Assembly: GCF_014253075.1 (NCBI RefSeq)
Contig: NZ_JACLZJ010000009.1
Location: forward strand, 45,610-109,609
Length of the DNA: 64,000 bases
Reading direction: 5' to 3'
Origin: Ochrobactrum sp. CM-21-5
Lineage (GTDB): Bacteria > Pseudomonadota > Alphaproteobacteria > Rhizobiales > Rhizobiaceae
Under the pieces are notes generated by a model. The model did not search any database, was not told the origin of the DNA, and worked only from the letters and a program-made list of their open reading frames with translations. Each line of letters opens with the position of its first letter. Within the stretch, counting starts at the first letter, position 1. A program made the translations under genes and the position numbers. Shown here piece by piece: positions 15,022 through 23,093 of the stretch.

Positions 15022-15430
15022 GAAATCCCCCGGTTGAACGGGCTTTCCATAGCATAGGCAAGCCTTGCCCCGAAAGGGGAGACTTTAACTTGAATTTTAC
15101 GATGATTTCGGTAAGGGTATTCGCGGAGCCTGAGAACTCCCGAAGCCGTCCCTTGCCGGGGATGGGCTTCATCCGCGATAGGAACAGATCAGCCTTGCCG
15201 GGCATGATGTGTTCCGAATTACGACGCGCCCCTTTGCCGTGGGCGTGACCGGCACACTATTGCCGGGAGTGCCACGGTGCGTCAAGAGGAATCTTGACCT
15301 CAATAAAGAAGGCCATGGCGCATGTTCTCGCGGACATGTTCTCAGACTCCCGGCGCCAGTGCTGATCACTGGTTCACCCGACACGAAAGCCCTGAGAAGC
15401 GGACGTGTTCGGTTTTACCGCGAGACCACA
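15022..15430 (+). other. 409-bp non-coding stretch with repeated TTGCCGGG hairpins
   Basis: I see no convincing gene. It holds CCCCGAAAGGGG (15067-15078) and three TTGCCGGG copies (near 15155, 15195 and 15255), each beside short inverted repeats. It must contain the promoter of the leftward gene and probably a rightward promoter for the genes leading to int. Packaging or regulatory RNA functions are open. Confidence 0.35.
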
Positions 15431-15700
15431 ATGATTCACCCAGATATTGCGCCTGCCATGAGTGCGGGCATTTTCCTACAATTCGTCAGGCGAAGCATCG
15501 CGGACGAAATTGAGCGCTTGATTTCCATCCTAGATCAGATCGACGGCGACGCCGATCTAGAACCGTCATTGGGCGAATACAGCCCGTTCGGCGTGGATGT
15601 TGAATGCGACAATAGCGACCTTGAACCAGATGAAGAGGGCGGCTTTGACGAAGAGCCATACGACGGCTTTGCCCGCGAGTATTGGGAGGCGCGGGCATGA
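15431..15700 (+). CDS. Very acidic 89-aa protein
   Basis: From ATG 15431; the frame is open further upstream but without a ribosome site. The first half is helical (FVRRSIADEIERLISILDQI). The second half is extremely acidic (DNSDLEPDEEGGFDEEPY), as in DNA-mimic or interaction proteins. Stop overlaps the next start (ATGA). First gene of the small operon leading to the integrase. Confidence 0.55.
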   Translation: MIHPDIAPAMSAGIFLQFVRRSIADEIERLISILDQIDGDADLEPSLGEYSPFGVDVECDNSDLEPDEEGGFDEEPYDGFAREYWEARA

Positions 15701-15933
15701 GCAGCGTCCACAAAGACAGCAATAGGATTGTGATAGACGGCTACAACAGTCTGACAGCGGCTATATTCAGCGAAGATCGAATTTGTATCGAGGTCGATGA
15801 CGAATCGGCTGGTGATACAGAAACGGGCTTTGGTGCGACAGCCCGCATTTATCTTTCGCCAGACGAAGCCATTGAACTTGGTTCTTGGTTGATTCAGGCG
15901 GGGACGACTGCCGGTAAAGGCGGTGCAGCATGA
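15697..15933 (+). CDS. Unknown 78-aa protein
   Basis: Coupled to both neighbours by ATGA overlaps. The product has alternating strand-like segments (RICIEVDDESAG, GATARIYLSPDEAIELG) and ends in a helix. The ARIYLSPDEA segment is like small proteins found in many alphaproteobacterial phages. Function unknown. Confidence 0.6.
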   Translation: MSSVHKDSNRIVIDGYNSLTAAIFSEDRICIEVDDESAGDTETGFGATARIYLSPDEAIELGSWLIQAGTTAGKGGAA

Positions 15934-16376
15934 CCGACCTTTGCCAACTGGAAGCAGCCCTTCACGACATTCGCCGATCAAACCAGATCATGGAAGTCCT
16001 GATCGAAAGCGTCTCAAGTAATGTCAAGGCGCTGATGTCGGTAGCGAATCTCCCTGCCGGGATTACGGCTGACGATAGACTGCTCGAATTTGAGATCAAT
16101 CGTCAGAGCAGGCATTGTGCCGACGCTGAAACGATCCTCGCAGGAATGCAGAAGCGTGAACCCGAAACCGCGGCGAATGTGTTCCTCCTCAATTTGAAGC
16201 GCACCGACCTACAGGACGGCACCGAAATCATTCTCGCCGGGAAGCCGCATACCATATCGCGTTCCTTGATAGGTCCCGATTGGTGGGATTGTCGTCAGGA
16301 CGGCGAACTCATGGCGTCATTCCCCGCCAGACACCTGTTGAAACATGCATGGGTGCAGGGTGCCAAGCGTCACTGA
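15930..16376 (+). CDS. Unknown 148-aa protein
   Basis: The N-terminal 90 residues are predicted helical (LEAALHDIRRSNQIMEVLIE), and the C-terminal 50 are a small beta domain (GTEIILAGKPHTISRSLIG followed by a Trp pair). No known family. It is the third gene in the coupled operon before the HTH and integrase genes. Confidence 0.6.
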   Translation: MTDLCQLEAALHDIRRSNQIMEVLIESVSSNVKALMSVANLPAGITADDRLLEFEINRQSRHCADAETILAGMQKREPETAANVFLLNLKRTDLQDGTEIILAGKPHTISRSLIGPDWWDCRQDGELMASFPARHLLKHAWVQGAKRH

Positions 16377-16464
16377 CAGGGAAATCATTGCCCTTGCTAT
16401 CCTGATCGGCGTTGTTCTCGCCGGTCAGGGCTTCAACGGAACAGAACACCTCATTTTACCTTGA
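16360..16464 (+). CDS. Possible 34-residue membrane peptide
   Basis: GTG start overlapping the previous gene by 17 nt. Contains IIALAILIGVVLAGQG, a single hydrophobic helix. The position directly before an HTH gene mirrors the small membrane peptide after the left HTH gene. Translation is uncertain. Confidence 0.3.
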   Translation: MPSVTDREIIALAILIGVVLAGQGFNGTEHLILP

Positions 16465-16474
16465 AGGAGAGAAC

Positions 16475-16678
16475 ATGACACACGGGGAAGATAAAGCCGA
16501 CCTGCTTTATGGGGCGCGGCCTATCGCGGATTTTCTAGGAATGACCGAGAAGCAGGCACGTCACAGGATTGATGACGGGCATATTCCAACTTTCCGCATT
16601 GGCGGCACGATCTGCTCAAGGAAGAGCACCCTGACAAAGTGGCTAGATGAAATGGAAGCGCAGGAGGCGCGGAAATAA
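16475..16678 (+). CDS. AlpA/excisionase-like HTH protein next to integrase
   Basis: 67 aa from ATG 16475 with AAGGAGA upstream. ADLLYGARPIADFLGMTEKQ then IPTFRIGGTICSRKSTLTKW is the AlpA/HTH_17 pattern. AlpA regulates integrase or excision in P4-like elements. Its stop overlaps the integrase start (TAATG), which supports an excision role. Paralogue of the protein at 2057. Confidence 0.75.
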   Translation: MTHGEDKADLLYGARPIADFLGMTEKQARHRIDDGHIPTFRIGGTICSRKSTLTKWLDEMEAQEARK

Positions 16679-17874
16679 TGGCGAGCGTTCGAAAACGCGA
16701 GTGGGAATACAACGGCGCTAAAAAAACAGCGTGGGTGGTAAATTACACCGATCTGGACGGAAAGCGCCGACTGAAGACATTCGAGAAGAAGAAAGACGCA
16801 GATGCTTATCGAGCCAAGGTCGAGGTCGAAGTTGAAGCCGGTTTGCATACCCCGGCGAGTTCCAAGCGCACAGTCAAGCAGGTTGCCGAGGAATACATCA
16901 AGAACTTGGAGTCGCGGTTGGCCGATGGCCGCATCAGCCTCGGATATCTGAAATGCTCAAAAAGCCGCATCGACAAGCATGTGGTGCCGTTTTTTGGACA
17001 GCGGATGTTCGATGAACTGAGCTTAGCGGACTTTGAGGGCTTCTATGATCACCTCGTTACCAAGGCCGGCAATGCGCCGTTCACAGCGAAAGAAATAATT
17101 GCACAGGTAGCCACTATGGAGAAATTCGCAGCTAAGCGCACGATTCCGACGAAATATGCTGCACGAGAAATGGTCGAAGAATTACGCGGGGTCAAAAGAG
17201 GAAAGATTGATACCTTCACCCGCGAACAGGCTATCGCCATTCTTGAAGCTTCTAAGGTGCGCGAACGGCACCGACAAGCGCGCAATCAAAAGCTTATAGA
17301 ACTCATGGTGCATTTAGCCGCCATATGCGGCATGAGGCTTGGCGAAATCACTGGATTGAAATTGCCCCACGTTAATCTGGAACGGCGGGTGCTAGAGGTC
17401 CGGCACAGTATGCAGCCGAATGGTGAGTTGAAAGCCCCCAAAACCAAATCCGGTATACGTGATATACCGATGCCAGACGCAATCCACACCATGTTCAAAG
17501 AATGGCTGGAACGTTACTATATCCAAAATGACCGGGAGCTTGTTTTCCTGACCTATAACGGCGGCCCTATGCATCGTCTCGATATCCACCGGCAATGGGT
17601 TGATTTGCTCAAGCGGTCGGGCGTGGGTGAAAATGGTCCGTCAGGAACACGATATCATTTTCATGCCCTTCGCCATTTTGCTGCCAGCTGGATGGTCGAT
17701 AACAATCTGCCGGTTACTGATGTGGCTCATATTTTAGGGCACAGCAAGTTCGATATGACCCTACAAGTTTACGCGCATCCATTGCGTGACCAGCGGGAGC
17801 GTCACAATGCAATGCAGAATCTTGCTGCCGGATTGCAGCCGTCGGCGCGACAAGAGAGCGACAAAGCCGCTTAA
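16678..17874 (+). CDS. int: Tyrosine recombinase/integrase of the satellite
   Basis: 398 aa. An N-terminal arm-binding domain (RRLKTFEKKKDADAYRAK) and a SAM-like core-binding domain precede the catalytic domain. Catalytic residues are visible in AAICGMRLGEITGLKL (Arg), FHALRHFAASWM (His-x-x-Arg), LGHSKFDMT (His) and the nucleophile in LQVYAHPL (Tyr about 365). It ends 20 bp before the right core repeat, as expected for the recombinase acting there. It reads toward the helper portal gene, so its transcript can run into helper late genes in the integrated state. Confidence 0.95.
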   Translation: MASVRKREWEYNGAKKTAWVVNYTDLDGKRRLKTFEKKKDADAYRAKVEVEVEAGLHTPASSKRTVKQVAEEYIKNLESRLADGRISLGYLKCSKSRIDKHVVPFFGQRMFDELSLADFEGFYDHLVTKAGNAPFTAKEIIAQVATMEKFAAKRTIPTKYAAREMVEELRGVKRGKIDTFTREQAIAILEASKVRERHRQARNQKLIELMVHLAAICGMRLGEITGLKLPHVNLERRVLEVRHSMQPNGELKAPKTKSGIRDIPMPDAIHTMFKEWLERYYIQNDRELVFLTYNGGPMHRLDIHRQWVDLLKRSGVGENGPSGTRYHFHALRHFAASWMVDNNLPVTDVAHILGHSKFDMTLQVYAHPLRDQRERHNAMQNLAAGLQPSARQESDKAA

Positions 17875-17894
17875 ATCGCTGATTTCATTGGCAC

Positions 17895-17910
17895 TCAACA
17901 ACATGATCAC
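17895..17910 (+). repeat. attR core of the nested satellite
   Basis: Second copy of TCAACAACATGATCAC. The following bases read on as the last codons of the pre-insertion terL (ACC ATA ACC TGG TAG, stop 17921-17923), and that stop merges with the portal ribosome site TAGGAG. This shows which allele was there before insertion. Confidence 0.88.
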
Positions 17911-17931
17911 CATAACCTGGTAGGAGTGCCC

Positions 17932-19170
17932 ATGGGCCTTTTGACTTGGGTCGGGAAGCCTTTCGGGCTTCTTTCCGGCCCATGGCGCGCATTCTTTGGA
18001 ATGTCGACCACAAGCGGCGAAACGGTCACTTATGAACACGCGATGCAGCTTGATGCTGTCTGGGCGTGTGTGAACCTGATTTCAAATGCCGTGAAAACGC
18101 TACCCTGTAATGTCTACAAGGGCGATGGCGTTGACGTCGACCGCGAGAATCCGCTGTACGAACTGCTGCACGACCTGCCGAACCTGGACGACAGCGCGTC
18201 TGATTTCTGGGGTATGGCGGCCCTCTGCCTCTGCCTTGATGGCAACTTCTTCGCCGAAAAGAAGAAAAATGGCGACCGGCTGGTAGCGCTGAACCCGTTC
18301 AATCCGCTTTGCGTCGATGTAAAGCGCGATGATCGAAATAACCGCTATTACGAGGTCACCGAGCAGTACAAGAATGGAAAGAAGGGCGGCGTCCGTAAAA
18401 TCCGTGAAGAGGACATGCTTCATGTCCGCGGATTGGTCATGCCTGGCTGTGATCGTGGGCTTTCGCCAATTGCCGCGCAGCGCAATGTGATCGGTAACGC
18501 CATGGCCGGCGAGAAGACGTCGGGCCGTATGTTCAAGAACGGCATGATGGCTTCGGTCGTCTTGTCGTCAGAACAGGTTCTGAAGCCCGATCAGCGCAAG
18601 CAGATTGCGGAATCGTTGCAGGCATTTGCCGGTGCCGACAAGGCAGGAGGGATTGCGGTGCTTGAGGCGGGTCTCACCCCGTCGCAGATCACCATCAATC
18701 CAAAAGATGCGCAGATGCTTGAGACGCGGCAGTACAGCGTCGAGCAGATATGCCGCATCTTCGGCGTTCCGCCGGTCATGATTGGCCATGCCGCGAATGG
18801 CACAACGACTTGGGGCAGCGGCATCGAGCAATTGATCCTGCAGTTCACCAAGACCTGCCTCACGCCCATGCTCAGAAGCATTGAATCGGCAATCTACCGC
18901 GACTTGCTTGATGCAAAGACCCGCAAAACGACCGTCGTTAAGTTCAATATGGAAGGCCTGCTGCGCGGCGATAGCCAGGCGAGGGCGGAATTCCTGCAGA
19001 AGATGGTTCAGAACGGCATCTACACGCCGAATGAAGCAAGAGCTTACGAGAACAAGCCAAAGATGGACGGCGGCGACGAACTGATCGTCAACGGCACCAT
19101 GCAGCCTCTGTCCATGGTCGGACACAACGGCGGGCCTCCGCTGGATGATGCACAGCCAAGCGCTGGATAA
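17932..19170 (+). CDS. Phage portal protein (helper), HK97 family
   Basis: 412 aa from ATG 17932 (TAGGAG 6 nt before; upstream GTG 17926 lies inside that site). Portal features: AVWACVNLISNAVKTLPCN, a helical clip region, and IEQLILQFTKTCLTPMLR near the C-terminus. The dodecameric portal forms the DNA channel and binds TerL. The satellite has none, so this would be shared. Originally it followed terL directly; the satellite now lies between them. Confidence 0.93.
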   Translation: MGLLTWVGKPFGLLSGPWRAFFGMSTTSGETVTYEHAMQLDAVWACVNLISNAVKTLPCNVYKGDGVDVDRENPLYELLHDLPNLDDSASDFWGMAALCLCLDGNFFAEKKKNGDRLVALNPFNPLCVDVKRDDRNNRYYEVTEQYKNGKKGGVRKIREEDMLHVRGLVMPGCDRGLSPIAAQRNVIGNAMAGEKTSGRMFKNGMMASVVLSSEQVLKPDQRKQIAESLQAFAGADKAGGIAVLEAGLTPSQITINPKDAQMLETRQYSVEQICRIFGVPPVMIGHAANGTTTWGSGIEQLILQFTKTCLTPMLRSIESAIYRDLLDAKTRKTTVVKFNMEGLLRGDSQARAEFLQKMVQNGIYTPNEARAYENKPKMDGGDELIVNGTMQPLSMVGHNGGPPLDDAQPSAG

Positions 19171-19179
19171 GGGAAATTC

Positions 19180-20295
19180 ATGAAATTCGAACACATTTTG
19201 ACGGCCTTCGAGGCCGAACCGTGGGCGATTCAGCGCGAAAAACTAGCCGTTTTGGCTGATGTTCTTGCGGCACGTGTGGCGGGCGACAAGCTCGTCACAC
19301 CTGAATTTGCAGCGGCTGTTTCCGATGCTCGCGCAAAGGAAATCGCTGAAATTGACGGCAAGGTCGCAGTGATCCCGGTTTATGGCGTATTGGCCGACCG
19401 AATGGATCTGTTTTCCGCGATGAGTGGTGGCACGTCCTATGCCGGTATCAAGCGTCAACTGCACAAGGCACTGTCCAACGAGGATGTGAAAGCCGTTGTT
19501 CTTGATATTGATAGTCCTGGCGGCTCGGTACCGGGCACGGATGAACTCGCAACGGAAATTCGCAAACTGCGCGGCGGTGAAAAGCCTATCATAGCGCAGG
19601 TCAACTCGCTGGCTGCGAGTGCTGCCTACTGGATCGCGTCGTCTGCCGACGAAATCGTTGTCACGCCGTCCGGACGTGCAGGGTCGATCGGTGTCTATAC
19701 GGCACACGACGATATCTCTGCCGCATTGGAAAAGGCTGGCGTCAAGCGCACCTACATTTCGGCAGGTAAGCACAAGGTCGAAGGCAACGAAACCGAACCA
19801 CTCGGCAAAGACACGCTGGCCTACATTCAGGACAGCGTAAACCGCTCCTATGGCCGGTTTTTGCAGAGCGTTGCCGATGGGCGTGGCGTTACGAAATCCA
19901 AAGTCGAAGACGGATTTGGTCAGGGGAGGGTGTTCTACTCTGAGGCGCTCATAGACCGGGGTATGGCAGACCGTATTGCCACACTTGACGAGACCTTGGC
20001 CCGACTGGGCGCGAACACCGAGCCGGAGTACGTCCGCCGCGTAAAGGCGTCCAACGCCGCAAAGGCAGAAGCCGCGCAATTGCTGTCCAACAAGATGGCC
20101 TCCGGCGAAGAAATTACAAAACGCGAATTCGAAAACGGCCTGAAGGGTCTTCTTGGTCTTTCGAATTCGGAGGCAGAGCGGGCCGCTCGGCTCTACCTCA
20201 GGTCTGATCAGGGGGCTCCTGATGGCGACGCGGATGCTGCCGCTTTGGCAGCGGTCACACGGCTGATTGCCGAAGCAAAGACATTCAAAATCTAA
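19180..20295 (+). CDS. Prohead protease, S49/SppA type (helper)
   Basis: 371 aa. ClpP/SppA fold: VVLDIDSPGGSV, catalytic Ser in VNSLAASAAYWIAS, and GSIGVY with the downstream lysine region. In HK97-like phages with S49 proteases it removes the capsid delta domain. It lies between portal and capsid as usual. The C-terminal 80 residues are helical and may act as scaffold-interacting tail. The only prohead protease in the window, hence also needed to mature satellite capsids. Confidence 0.92.
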   Translation: MKFEHILTAFEAEPWAIQREKLAVLADVLAARVAGDKLVTPEFAAAVSDARAKEIAEIDGKVAVIPVYGVLADRMDLFSAMSGGTSYAGIKRQLHKALSNEDVKAVVLDIDSPGGSVPGTDELATEIRKLRGGEKPIIAQVNSLAASAAYWIASSADEIVVTPSGRAGSIGVYTAHDDISAALEKAGVKRTYISAGKHKVEGNETEPLGKDTLAYIQDSVNRSYGRFLQSVADGRGVTKSKVEDGFGQGRVFYSEALIDRGMADRIATLDETLARLGANTEPEYVRRVKASNAAKAEAAQLLSNKMASGEEITKREFENGLKGLLGLSNSEAERAARLYLRSDQGAPDGDADAAALAAVTRLIAEAKTFKI

Positions 20296-20311
20296 ATCAC
20301 AGGAGCCATTC

Positions 20312-21523
20312 ATGGCTGAACTAGCAGAACGCATTGGCGAGCTGGGTGCTTCGCTCGCCTCCATTAAAGAGCAGGTCGGCAATCTTGCAACCGATTTCAC
20401 TACGAAGCTTTCTGCCGCTGGCGAAGTTTCCACCGAGCTGAAAGATAAGGTCGACAAGGCGCTTTCCGAACTTGGCGATACCACGACCCGTATTGGCGAA
20501 CTGGAAAAGCGTGCCGCTCGTGAACGCGACGACGTTGCACAGGGTCCACAGGACGTTGGCGATATTGTCGTGGCGTCTGAAAAGTTCAAGTCGACCGACG
20601 TATCCGGCGCATGGCGCGGTTCGATCCGCGTCGGTATGGAGCGCGCGGACATTACGTCCGGCAATACCACCGTTGGCGCCGGTCGTTCGGCGGGAACCTC
20701 GCTTGTCCCAGGGCAGCGCGTGCCAGGCATCATTGCCCCGCCTAATCGCCAGCTGACGATCCGCGACCTTATTGCTCCGGGCCAGACCTCGGCTGCGAGT
20801 GTTGAGTTCGTCAAGGAAACCGGCTTTACGAACAGCGCGGCTCCGGTCGCAGAAGGCACGCAGAAGCCCAAGTCTGATCTGACCTTCGATATGGAAACCA
20901 CGCCTGTTCGCACGCTGGCCCATATCTTCAAGGCAAGCCGTCAGATCCTCGACGACGCTCCGGGGCTTGCAAGCTATATCAACGCTCGCGGCACGTACGG
21001 GCTCAAGTTCGTTGAAGAAGGCCAGCTTCTGAACGGTGACGGTACTGGTCAGAACCTGCACGGCATTCTCCCGCAGGCATCGGCCTTCGCTCCGGCATTC
21101 ACTCCGGAGAATGAAACGGCAATTGACCGCCTTCGCCTTGCAATCCTGCAGGTCATTCTGGCCGAATATCCGGCGAGCGGCTTCGTTCTGCATCCAACCG
21201 ATTGGACCAAGATCGAGCTGACCAAGGATCTTGGCGGCAACTATATCGTTGGCAATGCCCAGTCTCCGATCGGTCCTTCGCTGTGGAATCTGCCGGTCGT
21301 CCAGACTCAGGCACTTTCTGCGGGCAAGTTCCTGACCGGTGCGTTCAATCTCGGTGCGCAGATTTTCGACCGCATGGGCATCGAAGTTCTGATGTCGAGC
21401 GAGAACGTGGACGACTTCGAAAAGAACATGTTCACGATCCGTATCGAAGAGCGCCTTGCGCTGGCGGTTTACCGTCCAGAGGCATTCGTTACCGGCGACG
21501 TCAATCCGCCTGTAACTCCTTAA
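20312..21523 (+). CDS. Major capsid protein (helper), HK97 fold with long delta domain
   Basis: 403 aa from ATG 20312 with AGGAG upstream. Residues 1-70 form a coiled coil (ELGASLASIKEQVGNLATDF then STELKDKVDKALSELGD), the scaffold that is cleaved. The HK97 body follows (RDLIAPGQTSAASVEFVKET, EERLALAVYRPEAFV). Compared with the satellite capsid protein, the body aligns end to end but the scaffold is about 35 residues longer. A strong terminator follows. Confidence 0.95.
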   Translation: MAELAERIGELGASLASIKEQVGNLATDFTTKLSAAGEVSTELKDKVDKALSELGDTTTRIGELEKRAARERDDVAQGPQDVGDIVVASEKFKSTDVSGAWRGSIRVGMERADITSGNTTVGAGRSAGTSLVPGQRVPGIIAPPNRQLTIRDLIAPGQTSAASVEFVKETGFTNSAAPVAEGTQKPKSDLTFDMETTPVRTLAHIFKASRQILDDAPGLASYINARGTYGLKFVEEGQLLNGDGTGQNLHGILPQASAFAPAFTPENETAIDRLRLAILQVILAEYPASGFVLHPTDWTKIELTKDLGGNYIVGNAQSPIGPSLWNLPVVQTQALSAGKFLTGAFNLGAQIFDRMGIEVLMSSENVDDFEKNMFTIRIEERLALAVYRPEAFVTGDVNPPVTP

Positions 21524-21531
21524 TCCTTGAT

Positions 21532-21558
21532 GGGGCGCTTCGGCGCCCCTCCTTTTTT
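21532..21558 (+). terminator. Rho-independent terminator after helper capsid gene
   Basis: GGGGCGC-TTCG-GCGCCCC then TCCTTTTTT. Textbook form; it would raise capsid mRNA relative to downstream genes. Confidence 0.85.
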
Positions 21559-21578
21559 CAGAACCACGGGAGCCACGC

Positions 21579-22196
21579 ATGGCTGCACCAAAAATCAATA
21601 AGCGCCGTTTTGCCAGCTACCTTGGCGCTGGTGTTATCTCTCTTCCGTCTGTACCCGCCAATACTGTCGCACCGGCCATTACAGGCACGGCACGTGTCGG
21701 ACAGACGCTAACCGTTTCGAACGGCAGTTGGTCAGGCAGTCCATCGCCCACATTCTCACGTCAGTGGAAACGTGGCGCGACTAACATAGGTACAGGCGCA
21801 GCTACCTATACGCTGGTTGCAGCGGACGCAGGGCAGGTTATTACGTGTGTAGTCACTGCCACAAACAGTGAAGGTTCGGCTAGCGCCACCAGCAATGCTA
21901 CCGCATCTGTGACGCAGACCCCGGCTAATACCGCATTGCCAGCAATTACTGGTACGGCACAGGTGGGCGCTACTCTGACAGTGTCGAATGGCACTTGGAC
22001 GGGCACTCCAACGCCGACCTACACGCGCCAGTGGAAAGCAGACGGAGCAAATATTAGTGCTGCGACCGCTGCAACCTACGTACTGACCGAAGCCGAACTA
22101 GGCAAGGTCATCACTTGTACCGTGACCGGCACGAATTCCGCAGGTAATGCGAGCGCCACTAGTGCCGCGACTGCTGCAGTTATTGCGGCAGCCTAA
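21579..22196 (+). CDS. Two-domain Ig-like protein, probable capsid decoration
   Basis: 205 aa with two clear repeats. Each contains PA(N)T.(A/L)PAITGTA, then (V)GQTLTVSNGSWSGSPSP-type segments, a conserved (R)QWK and a closing VITC(V/T)VT(A/G)TN. This is an Ig-like fold found on phage heads and tails. The basic N-terminus (KINKRRFASYLGAG) may anchor to the capsid. Location between capsid and connector genes favours a head decoration that helps adsorption to surfaces or glycans. Confidence 0.75.
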   Translation: MAAPKINKRRFASYLGAGVISLPSVPANTVAPAITGTARVGQTLTVSNGSWSGSPSPTFSRQWKRGATNIGTGAATYTLVAADAGQVITCVVTATNSEGSASATSNATASVTQTPANTALPAITGTAQVGATLTVSNGTWTGTPTPTYTRQWKADGANISAATAATYVLTEAELGKVITCTVTGTNSAGNASATSAATAAVIAAA

Positions 22197-22198
22197 TC

Positions 22199-22531
22199 AT
22201 GGCACTGGTTGATCTCGAACTGCTGAAGAAACACCTTCGTGTGTTTCATGATGACGAAGATGCTGAGCTTGAGGTCTATCTGGCTGCTGCGGAAACGATC
22301 GTCGTCGAATATGTCGACAGGGAGGTCGTGGTGACTGGCGCCACGCCAACCTTGTCGGATGGCATCGAGTTAACCCCGCCCATCACGGCAGCGATCTTGT
22401 TGGTTGCGGCTGACCTGTACGAGAACCGCGAGCCAGACATGAAGGCCGAAGGCAATGCCGTTCTGCCGCGTCACGTTCGGGCGTTACTCGCTCCATATCG
22501 GGTTTGGCGCACGCTGCTGGTGGAAGAATAA
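22199..22531 (+). CDS. Head-tail connector protein (gp6-like)
   Basis: 110 aa of the Phage_connect_1 type: LLKKHLRVFHDDEDAELEVY, then AILLVAADLYENRE and HVRALLAPYRVW. It adds a ring under the portal. Starts 2 nt after the Ig gene stop and overlaps the next start (TAATG). No counterpart in the satellite. Confidence 0.85.
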   Translation: MALVDLELLKKHLRVFHDDEDAELEVYLAAAETIVVEYVDREVVVTGATPTLSDGIELTPPITAAILLVAADLYENREPDMKAEGNAVLPRHVRALLAPYRVWRTLLVEE

Positions 22532-22731
22532 TGCCCTGGCTCCACTTCACAGCCACTTACGACTTCATCCCCAAGCCTGCGGTAACGATCCGCTATCCGG
22601 CTGGCTACATCGGCTTGGTGACCACGCCTTGCGCTAACCGCGCTGTTGCCGCTGGCAAAGCCGAGCGACTTCCAACTCCTACGAAAGACGAGGCCGAAGC
22701 ATGGCGAAGCGCGCAGGTGCCGGCAGCCTGA
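22531..22731 (+). CDS. Small phage protein between connectors, 66 aa
   Basis: Start overlaps the connector stop. WLHFTATYDFIPKPAVTIRY then PAGYIGLVTTPCANRAVAAG is a small beta protein common between connector and head-closure genes in alphaproteobacterial phages. Function unknown. Overlaps the next gene by 31 nt. Confidence 0.7.
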   Translation: MPWLHFTATYDFIPKPAVTIRYPAGYIGLVTTPCANRAVAAGKAERLPTPTKDEAEAWRSAQVPAA

Positions 22732-23093
22732 ACTGCCGTTTGACGTTTCAGGTTCGGCAGGACGTGGATGACGGATTCGGCGGCACACGCGGTGAGTGGG
22801 TTGACCAGTTCACCGTGCCGGGAAGGCTGGAACCGCGATACGGCAGCAATGCCGAGAGCATCATGGCTGCGCGAATGCAGTCTATGCAGCCCTATAACCT
22901 GACGATCCGTGGCAGCACTGCGGCAAGGCAAGTAACGGCGTCTTGGCGGGCATATGATGCTCGGGCTGGCGTTACCGTCGACAGCCAAGGCGCACGAAGG
23001 CCAAACCGCGTGTTCGGCATTAAGACCGTAGTCAATCCCGACGAGCGCGGGCAATACATCGAGATGCTGGCGATTGAAGGCGAGGAAACGTGA
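22701..23093 (+). CDS. Phage head closure protein / head-tail adaptor
   Basis: 130 aa of the SPP1 gp16/HK97 gp7-like adaptor family: RLTFQVRQDVDDGFGGTRGE and a C-terminal VNPDERGQYIEMLAIEGEE. Forms the stopper ring that retains DNA. Stop overlaps the next start. Confidence 0.85.
   Translation: MAKRAGAGSLNCRLTFQVRQDVDDGFGGTRGEWVDQFTVPGRLEPRYGSNAESIMAARMQSMQPYNLTIRGSTAARQVTASWRAYDARAGVTVDSQGARRPNRVFGIKTVVNPDERGQYIEMLAIEGEET

Larger units (their letters stand above)
1865..17910 (+). mobile_element. Nested 16-kb phage satellite inserted in the helper terL gene
   Basis: The element is bounded by a perfect 16-bp direct repeat (1865-1880, 17895-17910) that extends to 21 bp with one mismatch. A tyrosine integrase ends 20 bp before the right repeat, preceded by an AlpA-like HTH gene. 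It encodes replication protein with origin iterons, tRNA-Gln, capsid, HNH, TerS, tail chaperone, gp10-like protein, tape measure and cargo. No TerL, portal, protease, tail tube, tail tip or lysis gene is present, so it could not make a virion alone. The helper provides exactly the missing parts. Circular length after excision would be 16,030 bp. Boundaries are read directly; the satellite role is inferred. Confidence 0.88.

Noticed and set aside
15346..15365. GTTC pair near 15323-15341 as a LexA box in the satellite
   Set aside because: The spacing between the two GTTC elements is 10, not 7, so it does not fit the alphaproteobacterial SOS box.
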